Assembly: GCA_017459675.1 (NCBI GenBank)
Contig: JAFUCM010000182.1
Span: 1 to 53,782 of the forward strand
Direction: 5' to 3'
DNA: 53,782 nt
DNA from: Eubacterium sp.
GTDB taxonomy: Bacteria > Bacillota > Clostridia > Lachnospirales > Lachnospiraceae
Part shown: positions 16,811-24,821 of the stretch, piece by piece
Layout of the letters: each line of letters begins with the position of its first letter
How positions within the stretch are numbered: the first letter of the stretch is position 1
Program-made: the position numbers and the translations under genes
Notes under the pieces: model-generated
The model's input: only the letters and a program-made list of their open reading frames with translations
Database searches by the model: none
Told to the model about the DNA's origin: nothing

Positions 16811-17501
16811 ACTGACTCTGGAAATAATAACCGACGCCCCACTTCGTGTGGACGTATTTGGGATCAGACGGATTATTCTCAATCTTTTCGCGCAGACGCC
16901 GGATGTGTACGTCGACCGTTCTGACGTCGCCCGGATATTCGTAGCCCCAGACGATATTGAGCAGATTTTCACGGCTGTAGACTTTGTTCGGATTGAAGAC
17001 GAGAAGCTTCAGTACATCGAATTCTTTCGCGGTCAGATTCACTTCTTTTCCTTCAATGAATACACGTCGGGAATCCACGTCCAGTCTGAGGTCGCCTGCC
17101 GTCACGACGCGGGCCTGTTCCTCTTCCTCATGCGTGCGTTTTGAGCGGCGCATGATGGCCTTGATTCTTGCTTTTACTTCAAGAATGTTGAACGGTTTTG
17201 TGATATAATCGTCCGCACCGTATTCAAGGCCGAGAATCTTGTCCATATCCTCGCCCTTCGCTGTCAGCATGATGATCGGCACATTGGAGAATCCGCGAAT
17301 CTGCTGGCAGACCTCCAGGCCGTCCATTTTCGGCAGCATCAGATCCAGCAGAATCACATCATAATCATTGTCTCTGGCAAGCTGCAGGGCTTCTTCGCCG
17401 TCATAAGCGACATCTGTCTCCATCCCCTCCTGCTGCAGTGAAAATGTAATGCCTTTTACAATTAATTTCTCATCATCTACAACCAGAACTTTTCTTGCCA
17501 T
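16809..17501 (-). CDS. OmpR/PhoB-family response regulator
   Basis: 230 aa. Receiver domain: LVVDDEKLIV (Asp9, Asp10), DVILLDLMLPKMDG with the phospho-acceptor Asp53, IMLTAKGEDMDKI, and the switch lysine in DYITKPFN. DNA-binding domain: VNLTAKEFDVLKLLVFNPNKVYSRENLLNIVWGYEYPGDVRTVDVHIRRLREKIE, the winged helix of the OmpR class, close to WalR/PhoP-type regulators. GGAGG is upstream of the ATG. It follows the ComEA-like gene by 30 bases on the same strand. The cognate kinase is most likely that at 12439-13950. Confidence 0.93.
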   Translation of the reverse strand: MARKVLVVDDEKLIVKGITFSLQQEGMETDVAYDGEEALQLARDNDYDVILLDLMLPKMDGLEVCQQIRGFSNVPIIMLTAKGEDMDKILGLEYGADDYITKPFNILEVKARIKAIMRRSKRTHEEEEQARVVTAGDLRLDVDSRRVFIEGKEVNLTAKEFDVLKLLVFNPNKVYSRENLLNIVWGYEYPGDVRTVDVHIRRLREKIENNPSDPKYVHTKWGVGYYFQSQ

Positions 17502-17531
17502 GATCCTCCCTCCGGTCCTCCTGGCCTGTCC

Positions 17532-18341
17532 TTATACGGTAATCCGGTTTTTCAGTTTCTCATATGATTTCTGACCGATGCCGTCAATCTGCATAATCTC
17601 TTCCGCAGATGTAAACGCACCGTTTTCTTCTCTGTATGCAATGATCGCATCTGCACGCGCCTCTCCGACGCCGGAGAGCGTCATCAGTTCCTCCCTGCCG
17701 GCGGTGTTCAGATTGACAACGCCGTCTGCCGCACCGGAACCGCTCACGCCGCTGTCTGCCGCGCCGCTGCGGCCGGCTGATGTACCTTCTGTACCGCTGC
17801 TGATGCTTCCGGCGGTCAGACTGTTTCCGTTCTGTGCAGCCTCTTCTCTGGTATAAACCGTGATCTGCTGGCCGTCCTCCAGAAGCTGTGCCTGGTTCAG
17901 CGCACGGGGCTCTGCTTCCTCTGTCAGACCGCCCGCCGCTGCGACGGCTTCGTATACCCGGCTGCCCGCCGCAAGTGTATAGACACCTGCCTTCTGCACA
18001 GCACCGCACACGTAAACACAGATCTGCTCCGGCTCAGCGTCCGCCGGTGTTTCCGCGCCCGCATCTTCCATGCGCGGCTCTGCAGATGCTGTCCCAGCTT
18101 CCACAGGTGTACTGCTTTCGCAGGCACCGGCAGTGCTTCCGCCTGCACCTTCACTGCTTTCGCCTGCAGCAGTACTGCTTTTTCCTGCATCAGCATTGGA
18201 TTCGCCTGCATCCGCAGCAGCTTCCGCCTCTGCAGCACTGTCATCCAGAATCAGTTCATAAGACTGTCCGCAGGCGCCGCAGCACAGGATCCATGTCATC
18301 AACGCTGCGCAAATGATCATTTTTCGTAATATCTTTTTCAA
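17532..18341 (-). CDS. comEA: ComEA-like DNA-binding protein (SLBB plus helix-hairpin-helix)
   Basis: 269 aa. The start is TTG, chosen because GGGAGG lies eight bases upstream and the next ATG has no site. Residues 1-24 form a signal anchor rich in Cys (ILCCGAC); 37-105 are low-complexity Ala/Ser/Glu/Gly; 106-165 an SLBB domain (ICVYVCGAVQKAGVYTL, GSRVYEAVAAAGGL); 175-205 a Ser/Gly linker; 207-269 a double HhH (VNLNTAGREELMTLSGVG, IDGIGQKSYEKLK). It captures double-stranded DNA at the cell surface for ComEC. The long Ala/Ser stalk is what would carry the DNA-binding part through the wall. Its promoter is at 18402-18430. Confidence 0.9.
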   Translation of the reverse strand: MKKILRKMIICAALMTWILCCGACGQSYELILDDSAAEAEAAADAGESNADAGKSSTAAGESSEGAGGSTAGACESSTPVEAGTASAEPRMEDAGAETPADAEPEQICVYVCGAVQKAGVYTLAAGSRVYEAVAAAGGLTEEAEPRALNQAQLLEDGQQITVYTREEAAQNGNSLTAGSISSGTEGTSAGRSGAADSGVSGSGAADGVVNLNTAGREELMTLSGVGEARADAIIAYREENGAFTSAEEIMQIDGIGQKSYEKLKNRITV

Positions 18342-18401
18342 TATAACTGCCTCCCTACAGCAAACTGTGATGCTGCAAGGTTCCCCGGCAGGTTCAGTTT
18401 T

Positions 18402-18430
18402 ATTGTAACGAATTTGCTTTTCAAATACAA
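18402..18430 (-). promoter_or_regulatory. Promoter of comEA-response regulator genes
   Basis: Minus-strand TTGTAT (18425-18430), 17-base spacer, TACAAT (18402-18407). Confidence 0.55.
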
Positions 18431-18504
18431 GAGATCATGCATCATTTCTAAAAACAATGTTCAAATTTTGGTTAAATTTTCCCTTAGAATGTCCTACATT
18501 CGCC

Positions 18505-18533
18505 TGTACAAATTAACATTTTTGTAATATAAT
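18505..18533 (+). promoter_or_regulatory. Promoter of the ricin-lectin protein gene
   Basis: TGTACA (18505-18510), 17-base spacer, TATAAT (18528-18533). The start falls near 18540, 24 bases before the preferred ATG. Confidence 0.55.
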
Positions 18534-18563
18534 TGAAATGTGTTTGTTCAAGAGAGGTATCCT

Positions 18564-19793
18564 ATGAATCTGAGAATCATCACTTTGAGACGAATCATAT
18601 ATACATCCCTGTTTCTTCTGGGATGCATTCTGCTGACCGGCCGTGCGTTTCCGGTGCATGCCGCTGAAGATGCTTCGATTGCGACCGGCTATTACATGCT
18701 GGTTCCGGAGAATGCCCCCGGGAAAGTGCTGGCCATTGCAAATGCCTCCAAAAAGGCAGGTGCAAAAACAAATATCCGCACGAACAAGGGACGAAACTAC
18801 CAGACATTCCTGATCACAAATCTGGGCGGTAAATACACCATCCAGAACAAGTGGTCCAGCCTGTACCTTACCCTCAGGGGAAAGAAAACAAAATCCACAA
18901 ATACCATCCGTCAGGCTGTGGCGAAAAGTACTTCCCGGCAGAAATGGTATATCTCACCGGCCGGCGATGACACCTATGTGATCCGCTCCTGCTACGGCAA
19001 TAAGGCACTCACCGTCAAAGGCAATAAGAAGAAAAACAAAACTGCCGTTTACGGAAAGAAATACACCGGTGCGTCCGGACAGCGCTGGACGCTGGTCCCC
19101 GTGACCCAGTACCCCGGCACTTCTTCTGAGGGATCCTTTTCCGAAAGAGCATGGAATGACAGCGTCGACTATCCGATTTTCACCAATATGATCGGTGCGG
19201 TTGAATCCGGCGGCATGGTCTATGGCCAGCGTGATTACGGATGCTACGAGAATCCTTATGCCAACAGCCCGATCGAGCACACCATTACCGTCGGATGGGC
19301 ACAGTTCTACGGATCAGAAGCACAGACGCTGCTCTCGAATATCTGCAGTACCCTGACATCTGCCGAGTATAAAGCCATCGATCCGAAGGGTCTGATCAAG
19401 AAAGCCCTGCAGAAAAACTGGGAGGCGACACACTGGGCACCCACTGCTGCAGAGAAGGCCGCTGTCATCAAACTGATCACCACCAGCACCGGCAAACAGC
19501 TGCAGGACAAACAATTTCAGGAACAGACAGCCGTTCTGGTCCGCGCATGCATCAGCAAATACACAAGCAGCGCTGCCGCAGTCCACATGTACTGCCAGAT
19601 CCGGCATCTGGGCGGACTAAAATCCGTCAACCGCATCTTCGACAGATGCGCCGGCAACTACAGTCTGGATAACATTCTGAAGTCACTTGCAGAAGATCAG
19701 AAAGACACCTCCAGCAGTAATCAGGTCGGTGATGCGAAGTACAATAACCGCCACAACACCTTCGCATCGTTTATCCGCAAATATGTTCTCTGA
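18564..19793 (+). CDS. Secreted protein: ricin-type beta-trefoil plus lysozyme-like domain
   Basis: 409 aa. The ATG at 18564 has AGAGAGG six bases upstream; a GTG eight codons earlier coincides with the predicted transcript start and is less likely. A signal peptide (IIYTSLFLLGCILLTGRAFPVHAAE) is followed by a trefoil region of about 150 residues with repeated GxYxI/W-x-L patterns (YYMLVPENAPGKVL, YTIQNKWSSLYLTLR, YVIRSCYGNKALTV, QRWTLVPV). The C-terminal half has FTNMIGAVESGG and TVGWAQFYGSEAQTLL, resembling lysozyme-like folds in which the Glu of GAVESGG would be the catalytic acid. A wall-binding lectin joined to a muramidase-like domain is a reasonable reading, but the second domain is assigned from short motifs only. 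Confidence 0.7.
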   Translation: MNLRIITLRRIIYTSLFLLGCILLTGRAFPVHAAEDASIATGYYMLVPENAPGKVLAIANASKKAGAKTNIRTNKGRNYQTFLITNLGGKYTIQNKWSSLYLTLRGKKTKSTNTIRQAVAKSTSRQKWYISPAGDDTYVIRSCYGNKALTVKGNKKKNKTAVYGKKYTGASGQRWTLVPVTQYPGTSSEGSFSERAWNDSVDYPIFTNMIGAVESGGMVYGQRDYGCYENPYANSPIEHTITVGWAQFYGSEAQTLLSNICSTLTSAEYKAIDPKGLIKKALQKNWEATHWAPTAAEKAAVIKLITTSTGKQLQDKQFQEQTAVLVRACISKYTSSAAAVHMYCQIRHLGGLKSVNRIFDRCAGNYSLDNILKSLAEDQKDTSSSNQVGDAKYNNRHNTFASFIRKYVL

Positions 19794-19800
19794 ATTTACA

Positions 19801-19831
19801 AAGGAGCTGACGTACGCCAGCTCCTTTTTTC
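19801..19831 (+). terminator. Intrinsic terminator after the lectin gene
   Basis: AAGGAGCTG (19801-19809) pairs with CAGCTCCTT (19818-19826), followed by T5. It can serve the convergent pyrophosphatase gene as well. Confidence 0.85.
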
Positions 19832-19840
19832 TTCATTTCT

Positions 19841-21499
19841 TCAGTGCCCGGACAGCGCTGCCATAATTGCCGGAATAAACTGCTTCTTTCTGGATACAAC
19901 ATTGCGCAGATAAGCACTGTTGCCGGTGACTTCGAGATGTTCAGCCCTGCTGACCAGCGCACCGGTCTTGTCATCTCCCGCAAACAGCAGATCTGTGGAC
20001 TGCTCCAGAATGTCTGTCAGCATCATAAACACCATATCAATCTGGCGTTCCGGCAGTGCCTTTTCCATCACTTCCGGCATCATTTCCTTGATCTCTGCCA
20101 GTTCTTCCTCATCCAGCGAGCATACCTGACCGACGCCGAAAGAAACATTGTCGACGTGGAAGACCTTGAAATCCTGATAGAGGATCTCTTCCGGCGTCTT
20201 CCCTTTCAGGTCTCCGCCGGCGCGGAACATCTGCTTCGCGTAATCTTCGATGTCCGTGATGCCTGCGATTTCCGCAAGCTTGTGTGCCGCCGACACGTCG
20301 CGCGGCGTGCAGGTCGGCGAGCGGAACATCAGTGTATCGGAAAGGATTGCCGAACACAGCAGTCCCGCAATCTGCGGCGTCAGTTCCACGTTCTTTTCCT
20401 GGTAAATTCTGAAAATAATGGTTGCCGTACAGCCGACGGGCTCATTGCGGAACAGGATCGGATTGATCGTCTCGAGAGAGCCGAGGCGGTGGTGATCAAT
20501 GATTTCCAGAATATCTGCTTCCTCGATATGGTCGACCGCCTGGGAACGCTCGTTGTGATCAACGAGAATCACCTGCTTGCCGTGACTGTCGATGAGGTTG
20601 CGCCGTGAAATCGTGCCGAGATAACGATCATCCCTGTCAAGTACCGGGAAATCCCTGTGCCGGTATTCTGTCATGGTCTCGCGCACCTTCTTGAGCTTAT
20701 CGTTGATATGAAACAGCACGAGGTCATCCTTTTTCATCAGATGCCTGACCGGAACCGCCTGGTTGATCAGACGCGCGGTGGTAATCGTATCGTGCGGACT
20801 GCTGATAATCATACAGTTCTGTTCTTTTGCCAGGCGCAGGATCAGGTCGCTGACCTTTGCATCAAGGCCGATTACAAGTCCCCTGACATTCAGTTCCATC
20901 GCCCCGAGCATATCCTCCGGGCGGTTTCCCATGATAACCAGATCGTTCTCATGCAGGAACTTCTTCATGGTATCCGGGTGGAATGCACCCACAACGACAC
21001 GGCCCTCATCAAATACATCGTCCGGGTCACCGACCAGAAGCGATCCGTCGAGTGTATCTGCGATGCTTCCGAATGTCGTCTTTGCTTCAGACAGCAGGTC
21101 ACTGTCGTAGATCTCCATATAGGATTTTGCAATATCGCTGACGGTTATGATTCCCTCCAGATGTTTTTCGGCATCTGTGATCGGGAGTGTGACAACCCTC
21201 TGTTCCCGCATGGATTCCCATGCTTTCCGCACCGTCAGATCCGGTGAGCCGGCGATAATCTCGTGAATCTCAATCTCCTTCACCTCTGTCCCGACATCCC
21301 GGAGATATTCCGGCTTCGGAACGTCAAAATAGCGGAGTACAAACTCTGTCTCCTCACTGACATGACCGGCGCGGCGCGGATAAAACTCCCCTTCCTCCGT
21401 GCGGTTTTTCAGATCAGCGTAGGCGATCGCTGAACAGATGGAATCCGTATCCGGATTCTTGTGACCGATGATACATACTTCCTTCTTCAGATTTCTCAA
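19841..21499 (-). CDS. Manganese-dependent inorganic pyrophosphatase with CBS and DRTGG domains
   Basis: 552 aa. Catalytic DHH part: GHKNPDTDSICSAIAYA at residues 13-29; then CBS 1 (about 70-120), a DRTGG domain (RPEDMLGAMELNVRGLVIGLD), CBS 2 (ending YRHRDFPVLDRDDRYLG), the DHH motif EIIDHHRLGS, and the DHHA2 domain with CTPRDVSAAHKLAEIAG and GQVCSLD. Family II pyrophosphatases hydrolyse PPi; the CBS/DRTGG insert makes them adenine-nucleotide responsive. The start is TTG with GGAG seven bases upstream; no ATG is nearby. Its promoter is at 21623-21651. Confidence 0.93.
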   Translation of the reverse strand: MRNLKKEVCIIGHKNPDTDSICSAIAYADLKNRTEEGEFYPRRAGHVSEETEFVLRYFDVPKPEYLRDVGTEVKEIEIHEIIAGSPDLTVRKAWESMREQRVVTLPITDAEKHLEGIITVSDIAKSYMEIYDSDLLSEAKTTFGSIADTLDGSLLVGDPDDVFDEGRVVVGAFHPDTMKKFLHENDLVIMGNRPEDMLGAMELNVRGLVIGLDAKVSDLILRLAKEQNCMIISSPHDTITTARLINQAVPVRHLMKKDDLVLFHINDKLKKVRETMTEYRHRDFPVLDRDDRYLGTISRRNLIDSHGKQVILVDHNERSQAVDHIEEADILEIIDHHRLGSLETINPILFRNEPVGCTATIIFRIYQEKNVELTPQIAGLLCSAILSDTLMFRSPTCTPRDVSAAHKLAEIAGITDIEDYAKQMFRAGGDLKGKTPEEILYQDFKVFHVDNVSFGVGQVCSLDEEELAEIKEMMPEVMEKALPERQIDMVFMMLTDILEQSTDLLFAGDDKTGALVSRAEHLEVTGNSAYLRNVVSRKKQFIPAIMAALSGH

Positions 21500-21622
21500 C
21501 GTAGTTCTCCTTCTTTCGGAAACACGTCACACCCGTCCGGTCTTTTCTCCGGCCGCTGGTGTCCCTTGACAACTGTGTCCCTGTTTATTCTCATACTTGC
21601 AGATACTTTATTATACGCCTTC

Positions 21623-21651
21623 ATTGTATCTGCTCAGTTTGCGTACCTCAA
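21623..21651 (-). promoter_or_regulatory. Promoter of the pyrophosphatase gene
   Basis: Minus-strand TTGAGG (21646-21651), 17-base spacer, TACAAT (21623-21628). Confidence 0.5.
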
Positions 21652-21691
21652 GGTAAATTCCACCGAAAATTGGATCTTTTTATGTACATTT

Positions 21692-24562
21692 TTACGGTGT
21701 CACTGTCGTTTCGATTACCGGATCCTCTTCGGTCTGTGTGGATGCCTCTTCCAGACGCTCCGCTTCTTCTGCCTGCCGCTGCAGTTCTTCCGCTGTCGGG
21801 AGCGAACCGACATGACTGACTGCCTGATTCAGTTCTGCCTGCAGCGAGCTGTATTCCGAATATTCTTCGCATCTCGCGAGTGCACTGCGGGCACTGTCGA
21901 TGATATCCTGGATCGTATTCGTATAGACCGTCCGTCTGTTCAGCGCGTCTATGTAATTCTGCACCGTACGCACATTCGCATCGTGGATTCTCGCATCCGC
22001 CGTCTCGACGGACTGCATGGCATTTTCCTGATTCTGGAGATAAGCCGCATCCTGGGCCTCTGCTTCTTCCGCAGCCTTCACTGCGAGCCATTTCGTCTCG
22101 ACTTCGCCTGCCAGAAGCTCATATTTCCGCGCGAGCCGTTCCATGAATGGTCTGCGCGCTTCTTCATCTTCCATCTCTTCCACGACACCGAGCGCGTAGT
22201 TGTATTCTTCTTCCAGCCGGTCTGCATCTTCCGCACTCGTGATCTGGAAATCTTCAAATGCCTTTACCGCTTCCTCAGCAGCTTCCTGCTGTTCTTCGAG
22301 CCGCTGCCGGTAAGCCTCTTCCGCAATCTTGTCCAGCAGCATGCCGGAAACATAGTCGCTGCCGCCGGGTCTGCTGTCGTAGACATCCTCCGTGTAATCC
22401 GGCTTGGTATATTTGCCGGACCCGTTATCGAGAAGAACGGTATCCGGAATCGCATAGTCTTTCTTCTCCAGTCCGGTGTGCAGTCCGTCCATAAATGCGG
22501 ACCAGATCCGGATATTATACTTTTCGTCCGCCAGTGTCTCACTCTCCCGCGGAAGATCATAGCCGACCCAGGTGACTGCCGTATAATAGGGACTGTATCC
22601 GCCGAACCAGATATCCTGGTTGTCATTCGTCGTGCCGGTCTTTCCGGCATAGTACTGCTGATCCGACACATATTCTGCGGCTGTACCGTAGTCCTCGCGG
22701 CAGACGCCCTGCATCATGTCGGTCAGGATAAATGCCGTATCCTGATTAAATATTTCTGTCTCTTCGCCCTCGTACCGGTAGACTTCTCCCTCCAGATCAC
22801 TCCGGATTGTTCTGATACAGCCGGAATCACGCATTTTTCCGCCGTTGGCAATCGTGGCAAATCCACGTGCCATATCCTCCACGGTGACGCCGTTCGTCAG
22901 ACTTCCCAGACCTGCGGAAAGATTGTGATTGTCCGCGTAGGAAAGCGTGCGGAATTTCATCCGGCCCAGATACTCCAGCGCATCACGCATGCCTGTCTCT
23001 TCCAGAACCTGCACCGCGACAGAGTTGCTGGATCTGGCCATCGCTTCACGCGCAGTGATATTGCCGCGGTAAATGTCGTTATAGTTGCGGGGCTGATAGC
23101 CGCTGAAATCAATCTTGCTGTCATTGATCAGTGTTCCCGCAGAGATCATTCCCTCATTGATTGCCGGGCCATAATCGAGCAGCGGCTTAATTGCAGAGCC
23201 GGCCTGGCGCTTCGCCTGATAAGCGCGGTTGTATTCACCGGCATCACCCCGTCCGCCGATCACCGCAACAGTGAGCCCTGTCTCATTGTCAATGCAGATG
23301 CCTGCAGCCTGCAGGGCATAGCGGCCGTCCTCTTCCCGCTCCGTCTCTTCGGCAAGCGTGGTGTCCACGGCATTCTGAAACCGTTTCTGGATCTCCTGAT
23401 CCAGCGAGGTCTCGATCTGATAACCGCCATCACGGATCCGGTCGGCCATATCCTGATACGCCGACTCATAGGATTTCACATAAGCGTCATAGGACGCATC
23501 GTCATCAAAGGTATACTGGAAGGCAAATCCCTCCGCCTCCATCAATTTCAGTGCGGCGCAGTGGATGGCATACGTCGTCATGGCATCCTCATTGTCCACT
23601 TTTTCCTTGTACTCGAAAATCTCCGGCTGCTCTTCCGCCGCGGCCGTGCGTTCCGCTTCCGTAATATATCCGGCCGTTTCCATGCGGCCGAGCACCTGGT
23701 CCCGCTTCTCGAGGCACGCATCATAGTCCGCCGCCGGATTGAGTGCATTCGGCCGGTTGCTGGTACCGACCAGCATCGCAGCCTCACCGAGCGTCAGATC
23801 CTTTGCATCCTTCTTGAAATAGTACTTCGCGGCACTCTGGATGCCGTAGCACTGATTGCCGTAATAGCAGCTGTTCACGTAAAATTCCATGATCTGCGCC
23901 TTGTTGTACTGTTTCTCAACTTCTCTGGCCAGAACCATCTCCAGAATCTTCCGCGTGAACTTCCGTTCCTGTGTCAGAACGTTATTCTTGAGCACCTGCA
24001 TGGTGATCGTGGAGCCGCCCTGCGTGATCTCGCCCCGGTTCAGCACCAGCTGAATCGCCGCACGCAGCGTCGCCTTATAATCGACACCGCTGTGCTGCTT
24101 GAAATTCTGATCCTCCACGGCAATATAGCCGTCTGTCACATAGGCCGAGACATCCGCGACCGGAACATACTCGTAATTGGCATAGCCGATCCGGCCGATC
24201 ATGCTGCCTTCCTTATCATAGATCCGTGTCGCGCTCTCCATCTTGAAGGTTCCCTCATTCATCGTCGAGAGAATCTCATAGCTCTGCTCCTTTGCATCGC
24301 GGTACAGCGGCTTCAGATTTGCATAAATTACGATTCCGGACGCCAGAATGACACCGGCCAGCGCCAGCACCACTGTCAGGATGATGCGTTTCGCTCTGCC
24401 CGGTTTTTTCGGCCGGCCCTGTTTGGATGGCCGGTCCGTTTTTTTCCGCTCTGCAGATTTCCCGCTGCGCTTTTTCAGCAGCTTCGCTTTTTTGCCCGGT
24501 TTGCTCACAGTCTGTTCTGCTTCAGACCGGATTTCTTCTATCTTTCTTTTATCATTTTCCAT
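21692..24562 (-). CDS. Class A penicillin-binding protein (PBP1A type)
   Basis: 956 aa from the ATG at 24562, which has an AGAAGAGA-type site; an upstream ATG at 24610 has none. A basic cytoplasmic tail is followed by one membrane helix (IILTVVLALAGVILASGIVIYA). The GT51 glycosyltransferase has YIAVEDQNFKQHSG (catalytic Glu near 150), GGSTITMQVLKNN and RKILEMVLAREVE; the transpeptidase has GSAIKPLLDYG (nucleophile Ser in SAIK), RSSNSVAVQ and KTGTTND. It polymerises and cross-links peptidoglycan at the outer membrane face. The last 200 residues are a Glu/Ala-rich, probably coiled-coil tail (EEAYRQRLEEQQEAAEEAV and later), ending in a Thr/Glu/Pro stretch. Such a long helical tail is not part of the core enzyme. 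Confidence 0.93.
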   Translation of the reverse strand: MENDKRKIEEIRSEAEQTVSKPGKKAKLLKKRSGKSAERKKTDRPSKQGRPKKPGRAKRIILTVVLALAGVILASGIVIYANLKPLYRDAKEQSYEILSTMNEGTFKMESATRIYDKEGSMIGRIGYANYEYVPVADVSAYVTDGYIAVEDQNFKQHSGVDYKATLRAAIQLVLNRGEITQGGSTITMQVLKNNVLTQERKFTRKILEMVLAREVEKQYNKAQIMEFYVNSCYYGNQCYGIQSAAKYYFKKDAKDLTLGEAAMLVGTSNRPNALNPAADYDACLEKRDQVLGRMETAGYITEAERTAAAEEQPEIFEYKEKVDNEDAMTTYAIHCAALKLMEAEGFAFQYTFDDDASYDAYVKSYESAYQDMADRIRDGGYQIETSLDQEIQKRFQNAVDTTLAEETEREEDGRYALQAAGICIDNETGLTVAVIGGRGDAGEYNRAYQAKRQAGSAIKPLLDYGPAINEGMISAGTLINDSKIDFSGYQPRNYNDIYRGNITAREAMARSSNSVAVQVLEETGMRDALEYLGRMKFRTLSYADNHNLSAGLGSLTNGVTVEDMARGFATIANGGKMRDSGCIRTIRSDLEGEVYRYEGEETEIFNQDTAFILTDMMQGVCREDYGTAAEYVSDQQYYAGKTGTTNDNQDIWFGGYSPYYTAVTWVGYDLPRESETLADEKYNIRIWSAFMDGLHTGLEKKDYAIPDTVLLDNGSGKYTKPDYTEDVYDSRPGGSDYVSGMLLDKIAEEAYRQRLEEQQEAAEEAVKAFEDFQITSAEDADRLEEEYNYALGVVEEMEDEEARRPFMERLARKYELLAGEVETKWLAVKAAEEAEAQDAAYLQNQENAMQSVETADARIHDANVRTVQNYIDALNRRTVYTNTIQDIIDSARSALARCEEYSEYSSLQAELNQAVSHVGSLPTAEELQRQAEEAERLEEASTQTEEDPVIETTVTP

Positions 24563-24690
24563 GGTAATTCTCTTCTTTTCCGTTTCCTTCCGGTTCCCGC
24601 CGGCTGTCATCTGTATGCGCCGGTATCTGCGTGCCTGCGCGTCATGCCAAGATCGCAGCAGCGTTCTGAAATGATTGTCAGACGGAACTC

Positions 24691-24718
24691 AGTATAACAT
24701 AATCCCGAGAAAAAACAA
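24691..24718 (-). promoter_or_regulatory. Promoter of the PBP1A gene
   Basis: Minus-strand TTGTTT (24713-24718), 16-base spacer, TATACT (24691-24696), giving a leader of about 120 bases. Confidence 0.5.
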
Positions 24719-24821
24719 TCCGGATCTCACAAAAATGCTGTGTTTTCTGCGGGAATGCCAGTATAATAAAAATATATCGCGATCGCTGATCGCGCGCTGC
24801 CGCCGGGAGGAAATCATACAA

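Noticed and set aside
21461..24697. Very long open frame on the plus strand (over 1000 codons)
   Set aside because: It is the antisense of the PBP1A gene, whose product shows all GT51 and transpeptidase motifs; the plus-strand translation has no recognisable domain and no ribosome site.
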